DNA of 50,892 nucleotides from Prevotellaceae bacterium UBA711 (lineage in GTDB: Bacteria > Bacteroidota > Bacteroidia > Bacteroidales > Bacteroidaceae): positions 461 through 51,352 of the forward strand of contig DBLZ01000129.1 in the NCBI GenBank assembly GCA_002297545.1, read 5' to 3'. Below are positions 1 through 8,707 of the stretch, piece by piece (positions within the stretch are counted from its first letter, which is position 1; each line of letters opens with the position of its first letter). A model generated the notes under the pieces. It saw only the letters and a program-made list of their open reading frames with translations. It was not told the DNA's origin and ran no database searches. Position numbers and translations under genes: made by a program.

Positions 1-19
1 GGGGGGGGGGGGGGGGGGG
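1..19. repeat. 19-base G homopolymer at window edge
   Basis: The first 19 bases are all G, followed by TACCGCCC. This may be a sequencing or assembly artefact at a contig end, or a real G tract about 85 bases upstream of the antiterminator gene. Nothing else in the first 104 bases can be assigned: no TAnnTTTG box is visible before the first gene. Confidence 0.6.
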
Positions 20-104
20 TACCGCCCTTATCCATCAAGGCGCTACTGCTACAGAGGTATAGCATAGCAACGCCGATCGCTAACATAAATTGATTTGAGC
101 AACG

Positions 105-1157
105 ATGCCACTGTATAGTACAGAAGCTCAAACTAACGCCAGGGGCAACCAAGGGAACGTAGCGGACACCACTTCCGGTACGGAGGGGGAGATATGTACC
201 ACTACGACACAGACCTCCTCATGGTGCTATCTGTTTGTCCACCACAGGCAGGTAGATGTAGTGAGAGCACAATTGCAGCGGCGGCGTTACCCGGTGTTCG
301 TACACAAAAGCATCGTGTACAAACGCGAGAACAAGCACATCACCAAGATAGAAAAGCCTACGATCTCCGGCCTGCTGTTTGTGCAGGGAGATGGCAACGA
401 GATACAGGCATATCTGAAAGAATTCTTCTCGAACCTATACCTGGTAAAGGATTGCAGCAAGGGAAAGATAGCGGCCATCCCCGACCATGTGATGCAACCC
501 TTCATGAAGGTGTCCGACGCCTACCCCACCCGCATCCGCTTCATGCCGCACCCAATAGACTACTATTCAAAAGGAAACACACTTATACGTATCACCAGCG
601 GAGTACTGACCGGACTCGAGGGTTACCGTATACGCATCTCAAGGGACAAGTGTTTGGTAACCACTTTGGAAGGCATGACGGTGGCCATAGGCGGAGTGCA
701 CAGGGAAAGTTTCGAAAACGTGGAGGAATATGTCCGCATCCGTCGGGAGCAGCAGAATCAGACCGACCAACCGACAGAAACCATCTTCACACCACTCCAA
801 CAGGAGATAGACAAGTGCTTCTTCGCGCCACAACATCAGTTGGACATCATGCTCATGGCCGAAAATCTCCGGCCATGGATTAGCAGGATAGCATCTGACA
901 TTATAGACAAGAACTACGACGAAGCAGCAGAGATTGCCCTCTTCATTCTGGAAGAGACCGGCTCCCGCCTCAAGGCAGCACGCAATAATACCGACTTCAA
1001 CAAAACAAACGACATGCTTGCCGTTTGTCGCGAAGCAAGCCACGCCTTGATATCCATGGCCCAACAGACGGATGTACCTATGAACCTAAAGGAAACCCTG
1101 GAAACCGGGCTGGAATCCCTGGCTGTCCGTTATCCCTTCCTGCCAATAGTATTATGA
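105..1157 (+). CDS. UpxY-like NusG-family transcription antiterminator
   Basis: This 350-residue protein has a NusG N-terminal (NGN) type region at about residues 39-130, starting WCYLFVHHRQVDVV, and a KOW-like segment at about 160-200 containing GVLTGLEG. Proteins of this kind (UpxY in Bacteroides) ride on RNA polymerase and let it read through the long leader of a capsule operon; here it is the first gene of such an operon. It is much longer than canonical UpxY because of a mostly helical tail of about 125 residues after the KOW region. No UpxZ-like partner follows. The ATG at 105 is the only sensible start. Its TGA stop shares bases with an ATG (ATGA at 1154-1157) that opens only an 11-codon frame. 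The family assignment is firm; regulation of this operon is inferred from position. Confidence 0.85.
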   Translation: MPLYSTEAQTNARGNQGNVADTTSGTEGEICTTTTQTSSWCYLFVHHRQVDVVRAQLQRRRYPVFVHKSIVYKRENKHITKIEKPTISGLLFVQGDGNEIQAYLKEFFSNLYLVKDCSKGKIAAIPDHVMQPFMKVSDAYPTRIRFMPHPIDYYSKGNTLIRITSGVLTGLEGYRIRISRDKCLVTTLEGMTVAIGGVHRESFENVEEYVRIRREQQNQTDQPTETIFTPLQQEIDKCFFAPQHQLDIMLMAENLRPWISRIASDIIDKNYDEAAEIALFILEETGSRLKAARNNTDFNKTNDMLAVCREASHALISMAQQTDVPMNLKETLETGLESLAVRYPFLPIVL

Positions 1158-1235
1158 GAATTCTTATCATGGATTTTCCAATCACATGATACACAAATCG
1201 TTTTGCCGCATTTGGCAGCAAGGACATAAAGTGCC
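1154..1235 (+). pseudogene. Possible remnant of a glycosyltransferase start
   Basis: An ATG overlaps the antiterminator stop (ATGA) and opens MRILIMDFPIT followed by a stop at 1187-1189. Shifting frame after the stop gives IHKSFCRIWQQGHKV, which resembles the first helix of many GT4/GT2 transferases ending in a GHxV-like turn. The segment therefore looks like the decayed first 30 or so codons of a transferase gene that was once coupled to the antiterminator. It is short, so chance similarity is possible. Confidence 0.3.
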
Positions 1236-2375
1236 ATGAAAATAGGTATACTTACACAACCTTTACGCCGCAATTATGGAGGCATCCTACAGAACTGGGC
1301 TTTGCAGCAAATACTTGCCGACATGGGGCACAAGCCAGAGATGATTTTCCTTTGTGGGGGACATCGCCCGCAAGGAAGACTGCTTGCTCTGCGCTGCATG
1401 AGTCTTGTCAAATGTGTGGTAAAAAAATATCTGTTTGGATACAGGAACGTGTTTCTTTATTCAGTATTCAATCCGGAATATAATCCGAGTGCTCCCCAGT
1501 ATGCTGATGCGGAATTTGTCGGTCGGGTGCACAAGACAAAACAGTTGACAAAAGATGCGGATATGGAGCGTTTTGTGGCATCGAGAGGCTACGATGCTTT
1601 CATTGTAGGCAGCGATCAGGTGTGGCGCGAGGACTACTCGCCTTCCATAACACGTTTTTTCCTGGACTTCCTGCCCGAATGTGACAATCGTCCGCGTATT
1701 GCATATGCCGCCTCTTTCGGCAAGTCGAAAGATTACATTTCTGAAGCACATATGCCACGCTGTCGTGAATTGCTGCTTCATTTTGATGCTGTTTCCGTTC
1801 GCGAACACGAGGGGCTTGACATACTTGAAAGAGATTTTGATTATCACAAAGGAGTAAAGGTCCTTGACCCAACGCTCTTACTCTCGGCAGACAATTACAG
1901 AGAGTTGATAAATGGCAAGGACAGAGCAAGCATATCCGAGCCACATATTGCCGCTTATATATTGGACATGTCGGAAGACAAGGATGCAATACTCATAGAA
2001 ACCACTTCGTGTCTAAGAATTCCGGTCAAGACGTTTTACGGAGATTTCCATGGAGAAAATATGCTGACCGTATCACAATGGCTGGCAGAGTTTGACAGCG
2101 CAGACTTTGTGGTGACAGACTCCTTCCATGGCTGCATATTCTCGATTATATTTCATAAGCCATTTGTAGTGATAGCCAACCAAGAACGTGGGCTTGAACG
2201 CTTTTTGTCACTCTTGCACGATACAGGTCTCGAAAACAGACTCGTTTATTCATTTGATGACTTTATGGCACGCAAAGACCACTTGTTGACCGTCCCCGAT
2301 TATACCGTTACAGAGCAGCTTCTTGATACGCTTCGTCGCATGAGCTTGAACTTTCTTACAAATGCCCTGGATTAA
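1236..2375 (+). CDS. Polysaccharide pyruvyl transferase family protein
   Basis: The 379-residue protein starts MKIGILTQPLRRNYGGILQN, the usual opening of the polysaccharide pyruvyl transferase family (PF04230, CsaB/WcaK-like). It also carries the family motifs DAFIVGSDQVWR at about residue 120 and DSFHGCIFSIIFHKPF near residue 295. Members transfer pyruvate from phosphoenolpyruvate to a sugar, or act as related glycan-modifying transferases, and would work at the cytoplasmic face on the lipid-linked repeat unit. The gene lies 78 bases after the antiterminator and overlaps the next gene by 14 bases. Base composition is visibly lower in GC than in the genes after about 8700. The exact acceptor sugar cannot be told from sequence. 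Confidence 0.82.
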   Translation: MKIGILTQPLRRNYGGILQNWALQQILADMGHKPEMIFLCGGHRPQGRLLALRCMSLVKCVVKKYLFGYRNVFLYSVFNPEYNPSAPQYADAEFVGRVHKTKQLTKDADMERFVASRGYDAFIVGSDQVWREDYSPSITRFFLDFLPECDNRPRIAYAASFGKSKDYISEAHMPRCRELLLHFDAVSVREHEGLDILERDFDYHKGVKVLDPTLLLSADNYRELINGKDRASISEPHIAAYILDMSEDKDAILIETTSCLRIPVKTFYGDFHGENMLTVSQWLAEFDSADFVVTDSFHGCIFSIIFHKPFVVIANQERGLERFLSLLHDTGLENRLVYSFDDFMARKDHLLTVPDYTVTEQLLDTLRRMSLNFLTNALD

Positions 2376-3387
2376 ACAGCAAGCCCCTCCCTTGATCTCC
2401 GTAATAGTTCCGGTCCATAATGCGGAAAAGTATCTTTGTCGGTGCATAGATTCGATACTGGCACAAACATTCACAAATTTTGAAGTCTTATTGATAGACG
2501 ATGGCAGTAGCGACCGTTCCGGGAGTATCTGTGATGAATACGCAGCCAGTGACCAGCGCATACGGACCCTTCATAAGGAGAATGGCGGTGTAAGTTCTGC
2601 ACGTAATCTTGGATTGGACAGTGCCATAGGTGAGTGGATAGTATTTGTGGATGCAGATGATTATTGGATTGAAGATACGGCACTGGCACTTTTGTATGAC
2701 ATTGCAAAACGACATAACTTAGACATTGCCAGAGGGGAATATGTATCAGTAGATGCAGAAGAGGATGTAATACATACTCAAGATTATGCCTCAAAACAAG
2801 CCTTCGGAGATAAGCTGTTAGAAAGAAATGTGTTTCTGGACAATGTAGTATGTGGGGAATTCTTCCTCGTACTCTGTTTAATCAAACACAAAGCTATCGG
2901 TGGCCTCCGCTTTGACGAGCGACAGATTTTCTTAGAGGACATGAAGTTCTATATGCAACTTCTTATGCACAGTCCCAGATGCGGTTTTCTGCCGGTAACC
3001 TTTTATGCATATCGCAAGCACACCTCCTCTGCATCTATAACGGTGAATGCAAAGAAAATAGTTGACTCTTTCGAGATGTGTGATTTCTTTTGGTCTCTTT
3101 CTGGCAATTGTATTGATCGTGAAATGGTATCGTATTGCCGTGGTTATGCCATAAAGATGTATTATTGGACTCTTCAGACACTATCCGAGGATCCTTATTA
3201 CAAACAGTTTGATGATATTTCTTCCCAAATCCATCTTGAAAGACTGCATCGAGAAACCAAGGTTAGACGAAGTCTTATGGTAAATCATTTCGGTTGGAAA
3301 ATAGACTTCATACTGAGATTATCACCCAAAAGCGCTGTTAGGGCATTTAGAATCTACTCCAAATTAAGGAAAAGATTGAATAGGTGA
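2362..3387 (+). CDS. GT2-family glycosyltransferase
   Basis: This 341-residue protein has a typical GT-A glycosyltransferase family 2 domain in its first 110 residues. It shows ISVIVPVHNAEKYL, the nucleotide-binding LLIDDGSSD, the ENGGVSSARNLGL helix and the DxD-containing VFVDADDYW. Such enzymes add one sugar from a nucleotide donor to an undecaprenyl-linked acceptor at the inner face of the membrane. The start at 2362 lies inside the end of the pyruvyltransferase-family gene (14-base overlap), and its end shares a GTGA with the next start, so the genes look translationally coupled. Donor and linkage are unknown. One counted row here (2401-2460) has 25 G+C of 60. Confidence 0.9.
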   Translation: MPWIKQQAPPLISVIVPVHNAEKYLCRCIDSILAQTFTNFEVLLIDDGSSDRSGSICDEYAASDQRIRTLHKENGGVSSARNLGLDSAIGEWIVFVDADDYWIEDTALALLYDIAKRHNLDIARGEYVSVDAEEDVIHTQDYASKQAFGDKLLERNVFLDNVVCGEFFLVLCLIKHKAIGGLRFDERQIFLEDMKFYMQLLMHSPRCGFLPVTFYAYRKHTSSASITVNAKKIVDSFEMCDFFWSLSGNCIDREMVSYCRGYAIKMYYWTLQTLSEDPYYKQFDDISSQIHLERLHRETKVRRSLMVNHFGWKIDFILRLSPKSAVRAFRIYSKLRKRLNR

Positions 3388-4343
3388 AGTATACCGCTGT
3401 CATACGTACTCTCGGAACGGCAGGGGATAAGTTTCAATGCGAACTCGACTCGCTCTGTACACAGACCTTACCTCCTGAAGATATAATCGTATATATCGCC
3501 GAGGGATACCCGTTACCTAAGCAAACTTGTGGACGAGAACGATATGTCCGTGTTCCGAAAGGCATGGTGGCTCAACGTGCACTCAGATATGACGAAGTAA
3601 AGACCGAATGGGTACTGTTTCTTGATGATGACGTCTATCTTCCACCAGCGAGTGTGCAGGCGCTGGTGGATGCTCTTCATGAAAATGATGCCCACGTAAT
3701 ATCACCTGATACATTTGACAACGCAGCACGCAATCTCAAAAGTGAGTTGATGATGACAATATCAGGAAGGATGATAGCGAGGCGAGGCGACGAGAAGTAT
3801 GGATATAAAGTTCTGCGCACTGGTGGCTATTCATATAATAAACATCCTGAACCACGCGCTTATTTGTCAGAGACGAATGCAGGGCCATGTTTCATGTGCA
3901 GGAAGCAGGACTTCTTGAAAATAGATCTGGAAGAGGAATTGTGGCTTGATGAATTGAAGTACGCACTGGGCGATGACCAGGCCATGTTTTACAAGATGCA
4001 TCTTTACGGATTAAAGCAATTGACACTTTTCGGTTCGGGTATCAGACATCTTGACGCAGGCTCCACACTTCAGAATGTGGACAAGGAGAGACAGATGGTC
4101 GAGGCAGACTACTATTTCCGCCTGATTTTTTGGTCGCGCTTCATTCAGGAGCCCGAAAAGAATCCCCTCATCCGAGTTTGGAACAGAGGCTGCATAAGTT
4201 ATTTCTATCTTTTTGGCCTAATGATGTCATTGCTAAAAAGGGACCACGATATGCTTGGCCGTAAATTGAAATCAATTAAAAGGGCACGTAGTTTTCTAAA
4301 AAGCGAGCTGTATGCCTCAATACCCAAGATTGTAAAGAAATGA
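3384..4343 (+). CDS. GT2-like glycosyltransferase, GTG start
   Basis: The 319-residue protein opens YTAVIRTLGTAGDKFQCELD after its first two residues and has the donor-binding region VLFLDDDVYLPP at about residues 74-85, so it is a GT-A fold glycosyltransferase close to family 2. A tail rich in basic and hydrophobic residues may associate with the membrane. The likely start is GTG at 3384, because it forms a 4-base GTGA overlap with the preceding stop; the coding frame is continuous from there. The end overlaps the next gene by ATGA. It would add one residue of the repeat unit. Specificity cannot be read from the sequence. Confidence 0.8.
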   Translation: MKYTAVIRTLGTAGDKFQCELDSLCTQTLPPEDIIVYIAEGYPLPKQTCGRERYVRVPKGMVAQRALRYDEVKTEWVLFLDDDVYLPPASVQALVDALHENDAHVISPDTFDNAARNLKSELMMTISGRMIARRGDEKYGYKVLRTGGYSYNKHPEPRAYLSETNAGPCFMCRKQDFLKIDLEEELWLDELKYALGDDQAMFYKMHLYGLKQLTLFGSGIRHLDAGSTLQNVDKERQMVEADYYFRLIFWSRFIQEPEKNPLIRVWNRGCISYFYLFGLMMSLLKRDHDMLGRKLKSIKRARSFLKSELYASIPKIVKK

Positions 4344-5281
4344 ATGTCGTCCCTATAGCATTTGCCTTTGACAACAATCTCACCATCCCGGCGGCTGTGA
4401 CATTCACATCGTTGCTGGTAAATGCCGCACCGGATACATTCTATGACATATTTGTCCTTCATTCCGCGAAAGCATCCCTTGACAAACATCTCCTTTCGCT
4501 GATTGACGACACGTTTCATAACTGTAAGATAAGCTATGTCCCGGTCGGAGATACTTTTGATAATGCATTTGAGATTCGAGGTATCACAACTCCTGCATAT
4601 TACCGATTGTTAATCCCTACGCTTATTCCGCAATATGATAAAATCATATATGCCGATGCAGATATCATATTTCGGTTGGATTTAAGCAACCTTTATTCCA
4701 CAGACCTTGGTTCAAACTATCTCGCTGCGACAAAAGACTTGGGGCTGAATCTGTCGGATTATGGCAAAAAGTACATTCAACATCTGCCTAATGTAACTCC
4801 AGGAGGGTATCTTCAGTCCGGCTTTATTATGCTAAACTCCGCCCTCATTCGTCAAGACGGATTAACACATAAATTCGTGGAAGTTGCCGCTAAAAAGTGG
4901 AAGTATCAAGATCAGGATACTCTCAATATCATTTGCCACGACCGCGTATTATTCCTTGCGCCCAAATACAACATGACGGATTACTCTTTTTATTATGGGC
5001 TTAAAGAACCGGCAAAATGGAAAGAACTATACACCATACAGGAGTTCCAAGAAGGAGCAACACATGGCAATCTCCACTTCAACGGGCACAAGCCCTGGCG
5101 AAAATGGAGCGTAAATTTCGACATCTGGTGGGAGTATTATCGCAAGTCGCCGGTCTTCGATGAGAAGTTCTACTTTGATTTCTATTACGACAGGCTTAAT
5201 GAACTGGACCAGTTGCCATTGATGAAGCGGATTAAAATCCTTGCCCGATATTTTGTCTATGGAATCCGGAAGAAGCCCTAA
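4340..5281 (+). CDS. GT8-family glycosyltransferase (LPS galactosyl/glucosyltransferase type)
   Basis: The 313-residue protein matches glycosyltransferase family 8. It begins PIAFAFDNNLTIPAAVTFTSLL, carries the metal-binding DxD in IIYADADIIF near residue 107, then the LQSGFIMLNSALI strand and the HFNGHKPWRKW motif near residue 250. GT8 enzymes are retaining transferases that use UDP-glucose, UDP-galactose or related donors, often in LPS and capsule assembly. The ATG at 4340 overlaps the previous stop by 4 bases, which supports the start. Overlap with the following gene is about 20 bases. The family call is firm and the donor is unknown. Confidence 0.9.
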   Translation: MNVVPIAFAFDNNLTIPAAVTFTSLLVNAAPDTFYDIFVLHSAKASLDKHLLSLIDDTFHNCKISYVPVGDTFDNAFEIRGITTPAYYRLLIPTLIPQYDKIIYADADIIFRLDLSNLYSTDLGSNYLAATKDLGLNLSDYGKKYIQHLPNVTPGGYLQSGFIMLNSALIRQDGLTHKFVEVAAKKWKYQDQDTLNIICHDRVLFLAPKYNMTDYSFYYGLKEPAKWKELYTIQEFQEGATHGNLHFNGHKPWRKWSVNFDIWWEYYRKSPVFDEKFYFDFYYDRLNELDQLPLMKRIKILARYFVYGIRKKP

Positions 5282-6257
5282 AGTTTCGGTCATAGCACCC
5301 GTATATGGTGTTGAGCAGTTTATCGGCAAAGCAGTAGAGACAATGATGGAGCAAACTCTTGATGATGTTGAGTTCATCTTTGTTGACGACCGCACTCCGG
5401 ATAACAGCATGAAGGTACTTCGTGAAGTAATTGCACATTACCCGAAACGCTCTGAACAGGTAATAATCCTTAAGCATGACACCAATCGAGGACTCCCGAC
5501 TGCACGTAACACCGGTTTGAAAGTAGCACGTGGCGAATATGTCTTTCATTGGGACAGTGACGACTATGCAGAAAAAGACATGCTTGAATGCCTCTATAAT
5601 GAAGCCAAGAAAAACGGTTGTGACTATGTATGGTGCGATTGGTATCTGACCTTCCGGTCTAATTCGCGCACTATGCGCCAACCGTCTGCGGCTACTCCAC
5701 GTAAGGCCCTTTCGCAGGTTCTTGCCGGAGGCATGAAGTATAATGTATGGAATAAACTGGTTACACGCAAGCTCTACACAGAGACTGGCATTTGTTTTCC
5801 CGAAGGAAATTCTATGGGAGAAGATATGACCATGATAAAATTATTGGCTCGGGCAAAACATGTTGGTCACGTGTCCCAACCGCTTTATCACTATATCCGT
5901 ACCAATTCCTGTGCAATGACCCAAGTGTACTCCACCACCAATTTGGAGGAATTGCAAAGGAATACCGCTGATGTATGCAATTTTCTGAGGAGACATATTA
6001 CTGACGACCTTATCGAAAAAGAAATCAGTTGGTTCAAACTGAATGTCAAACTGCCGTTCCTGTTCAGCGGACAGCAATCCGAAATGTTGCTCTGGCAGCA
6101 ATGGTTCCCAGAGGCCAACCGTGACATCATGGACAATCACACTTTGGCATTTAGAACCCGAGTCTTACAGTGGACAGCAGCGCACAAGTTCTTTTTCATC
6201 AACAGAGCTTACAATACATTCGTATTCAAGTTCATCTATGGAATAATCTACAAATGA
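5259..6257 (+). CDS. GT2-family glycosyltransferase
   Basis: The protein is a family 2 glycosyltransferase with KVSVIAPVYGVEQFIGKAV, FIFVDDRTPDNS, RGLPTARNTGLKVARG and the DxD-like HWDSDDYAEKDML. The frame is open from a TTG at 5241, but the ATG at 5259 gives MESGRSPKVSVIAPVYG, the usual short lead before the first strand, so 5259 is chosen (332 residues). It overlaps the GT8 gene by 23 bases. Its stop shares an ATGA with the start of the Wzy-like gene. It would transfer one sugar of the repeat unit. The C-terminal 100 residues lack recognisable motifs. Confidence 0.88.
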   Translation: MESGRSPKVSVIAPVYGVEQFIGKAVETMMEQTLDDVEFIFVDDRTPDNSMKVLREVIAHYPKRSEQVIILKHDTNRGLPTARNTGLKVARGEYVFHWDSDDYAEKDMLECLYNEAKKNGCDYVWCDWYLTFRSNSRTMRQPSAATPRKALSQVLAGGMKYNVWNKLVTRKLYTETGICFPEGNSMGEDMTMIKLLARAKHVGHVSQPLYHYIRTNSCAMTQVYSTTNLEELQRNTADVCNFLRRHITDDLIEKEISWFKLNVKLPFLFSGQQSEMLLWQQWFPEANRDIMDNHTLAFRTRVLQWTAAHKFFFINRAYNTFVFKFIYGIIYK

Positions 6258-7567
6258 ACATTTCAAAGTCATTATTGGTTGCAATAACAGTGATCATCAC
6301 AGGTTGCTACTTTTTTCCTTTTGTATTGGAGGCGTTCCCTATAGCCAATTCCAAGATGGTCTTGGCCGCCCTGGGGCTTGTGATGTTTGGCATCAATCTG
6401 GCAAAGAAAAACAACGCCGGGATCGACCTCGATTTTGCAAATTTATCACTATGGGCATTAGGAGTATCATTGGTAGCATACACCTCAATCACCGCGAACA
6501 ACACCCCAGATGACACTTTTGTTACATATTTTATGTCGATGTGGGTCTGGATGGGCGGAGCGTATTTCGCTGTAATGTTTATGAAATATATTCATGGAGA
6601 TGTTTCCGTACCTGTTGTAGTCAATTATTTGCTTGCCGTATGTGTAGTGCAATGTGTATTGGCCTTGATTTTCAACAATTGCGCAGCAGCAGAAGCATGG
6701 CATGCTTCTACATTTGGCGGTGAGGGGTACATGGGGAATACCGAAGAAAGGCGTCTTCATGGCATCGGATGCTCACTGGATGTAGCAGGTTTCCGTTTTG
6801 CGGCTGTAATATGTATGGCGACTTTTTTGGTGGTTAGCAGGAAGTGGAAACGAACAAATTGGACAGACTACCTTTATCTTGCTTCAATATGTTTTATAAG
6901 TCTTGTTGGCAACATGATATCACGCTCCACGATCATAGGAACAATCATATCCATAGTCATTATTTGTATAAGCGCATTCGTGAATAATAACATCAGACTG
7001 GTTACAGAACTATCCTTAATCATAATGGCAACGGTGGGGGTTAGCGTATTCCTGTACAAAACAGATCCCATCTTCAGGTCCAATTTAGCGTTTGGGTTCG
7101 AAGGTTTTTTTTCTCTTATAGAAAAGGGAGAATGGCAGACCAACTCAAACAACATATTAAAAAACATGGTCGTATGGCCAGATAATCTTAAGACATGGCT
7201 CATTGGTGACGGTTATTTTAATAATCCATCGGACAAGTCTCTTGATACATACGATCCGTATTTCGTAGGTAAATTCCACGGTTATTACATGGGGACTGAT
7301 ATAGGTTATCTGCGCTACATCTTTTATTTCGGAGTTGTAGGGTTGGCGACATTCAGTACATTCTTTGTACAGGCATATAATGTGTTGCGTCGTAGATTCC
7401 CATCATTCAAATGGATGTTCTTCTTGGCACTTGCGATTAATTTTATCCAATGGATTAAGGTATCTACAGATTTGTTTGTAGTTTTCGCTCCTTTCCTGTG
7501 CTTATCTTTCCTAAAGGAAGAAAACGGGAGTATAGGTTGTGAGGCAAAATCAAAACTGACCGCATAG
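6254..7567 (+). CDS. Wzy-like O-antigen/capsule polymerase
   Basis: This is a 437-residue integral membrane protein with roughly ten hydrophobic segments spread over its length, starting with LLVAITVIITGCYFFPFVL. A long soluble loop between about residues 275 and 350 includes WLIGDGYFNNPSD. Topology, size and position inside a transferase operon fit Wzy-type polymerases or O-antigen ligases (Wzy_C-like), which join lipid-linked repeat units in the periplasm. Sequence conservation in this family is low, so the call rests on topology and context. The ATG at 6254 overlaps the previous stop by ATGA; the longer open frame from 6170 lies inside the upstream gene and is not used. The next gene starts immediately after the stop. 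GC is low compared with later genes. Confidence 0.7.
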   Translation: MNISKSLLVAITVIITGCYFFPFVLEAFPIANSKMVLAALGLVMFGINLAKKNNAGIDLDFANLSLWALGVSLVAYTSITANNTPDDTFVTYFMSMWVWMGGAYFAVMFMKYIHGDVSVPVVVNYLLAVCVVQCVLALIFNNCAAAEAWHASTFGGEGYMGNTEERRLHGIGCSLDVAGFRFAAVICMATFLVVSRKWKRTNWTDYLYLASICFISLVGNMISRSTIIGTIISIVIICISAFVNNNIRLVTELSLIIMATVGVSVFLYKTDPIFRSNLAFGFEGFFSLIEKGEWQTNSNNILKNMVVWPDNLKTWLIGDGYFNNPSDKSLDTYDPYFVGKFHGYYMGTDIGYLRYIFYFGVVGLATFSTFFVQAYNVLRRRFPSFKWMFFLALAINFIQWIKVSTDLFVVFAPFLCLSFLKEENGSIGCEAKSKLTA

Positions 7568-8707
7568 ATGAAAATCGTATACTGTCATTGTTCCCTCCAT
7601 AATCCAGGTGGGATGGAGCGCGTGCTTCTGAACAAGGTTCGCTGGATATGTTCGCATACTGATTGGGAGGTGATGGTTGTGACTACCGACCAGCAGGGGA
7701 GACCACCATTCTATGAGTTTCCGGAAAGTGTACGGATGACAGACCTGGGCATCAATTACTCAAAGGATAACGTCAGGAGTCCTATATGTAAAATCGCAGG
7801 ATATTTGCAGAAAAGGCATCTACACCGGAAAAGACTTACGGAACTGCTGATGCATGAACGTGCCGACATCGTGATTTCTCTTTATCCATCCGAATCATCC
7901 TTCATTCCAGCAATAATGGATGGAAGCAAGAAGATACTGGAACTTCATTTCAACAAGTTCTTCCGCCTTCAATACAACAGGAAAGGCCTGATAGGACTTA
8001 TCGACCGATGGCGTACGAAGTTGGACGAAAGGCTTGTGCGTAAGTTCGATAAGTTCGTGGTGCTGACCCAAGAGGACCAAAGCTATTGGGGAGCACTACC
8101 AAACATTGAGGTTATTCCCAATGCGGCGATGAGTATCGCCGGCAAGCTCTCGGATGTTTCTTTCAAACGGATTATAGCCGTGGGAAGGTTGGACTACCAA
8201 AAAGGGTTCAATCGTTTGCTGCAAGCCTGGGCACTGATACAGGAGACGAACAAATACCGCGATTGGAGACTTGACATTTTCGGCCAGGGCGAATGGCAGA
8301 ATATGCTGCAACAAACGATAGACAAGGCAGAACTGCAAGATACGGTCCACATCCACCGCCCCACGACAAAGATAGGCGATGAATATGCACATAGTTCCAT
8401 ACTGGTGACGAGCAGTCACTACGAAGGGTTCCCCATGGTTATGATAGAGGCTATGGCATACGGACTTCCGGTTGTCTCCTTTGATTACAAATGCGGTCCG
8501 AAAGACATCATACAGGATGGAGCCAACGGTCTTTTGGTGAAGGACGGGGACATCGAAGGGTTTGCCAATGCCATGATGCACCTGATGGCAGACGAATCAT
8601 ACCGCAAGAAACTGTCTACAAATGCCCGCAAGGTGACAAGCACTTACTCGGAAGAGGCCGTCATGAATAAATGGAAAGACCTCTTTACTTCATTGACTGA
8701 GAAATGA
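7568..8707 (+). CDS. GT4-family glycosyltransferase
   Basis: The 379-residue protein is a GT-B fold, family 4 retaining glycosyltransferase. The N-terminal half has HNPGGMERVLLNKV. The C-terminal half has the domain-2 entry IIAVGRLDYQKGFNRLLQAW, then SSHYEGFPMVMIEAMAYG and LPVVSFDYKCGPKDII with the E-x7-E type donor site. It is likely to extend the repeat unit at the cytoplasmic membrane face. The ATG directly abuts the Wzy-like stop, and the end overlaps the next gene by 4 bases (ATGA at 8704). Composition lies between the AT-richer genes before it and the GC-rich ones after. Confidence 0.9.
   Translation: MKIVYCHCSLHNPGGMERVLLNKVRWICSHTDWEVMVVTTDQQGRPPFYEFPESVRMTDLGINYSKDNVRSPICKIAGYLQKRHLHRKRLTELLMHERADIVISLYPSESSFIPAIMDGSKKILELHFNKFFRLQYNRKGLIGLIDRWRTKLDERLVRKFDKFVVLTQEDQSYWGALPNIEVIPNAAMSIAGKLSDVSFKRIIAVGRLDYQKGFNRLLQAWALIQETNKYRDWRLDIFGQGEWQNMLQQTIDKAELQDTVHIHRPTTKIGDEYAHSSILVTSSHYEGFPMVMIEAMAYGLPVVSFDYKCGPKDIIQDGANGLLVKDGDIEGFANAMMHLMADESYRKKLSTNARKVTSTYSEEAVMNKWKDLFTSLTEK

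Noticed and set aside
1..104. An invertible promoter before the polysaccharide operon, as in Bacteroides fragilis
   Set aside because: No inverted repeat pair or TAnnTTTG box is visible in the 104 bases available; such an element could lie upstream of the window.
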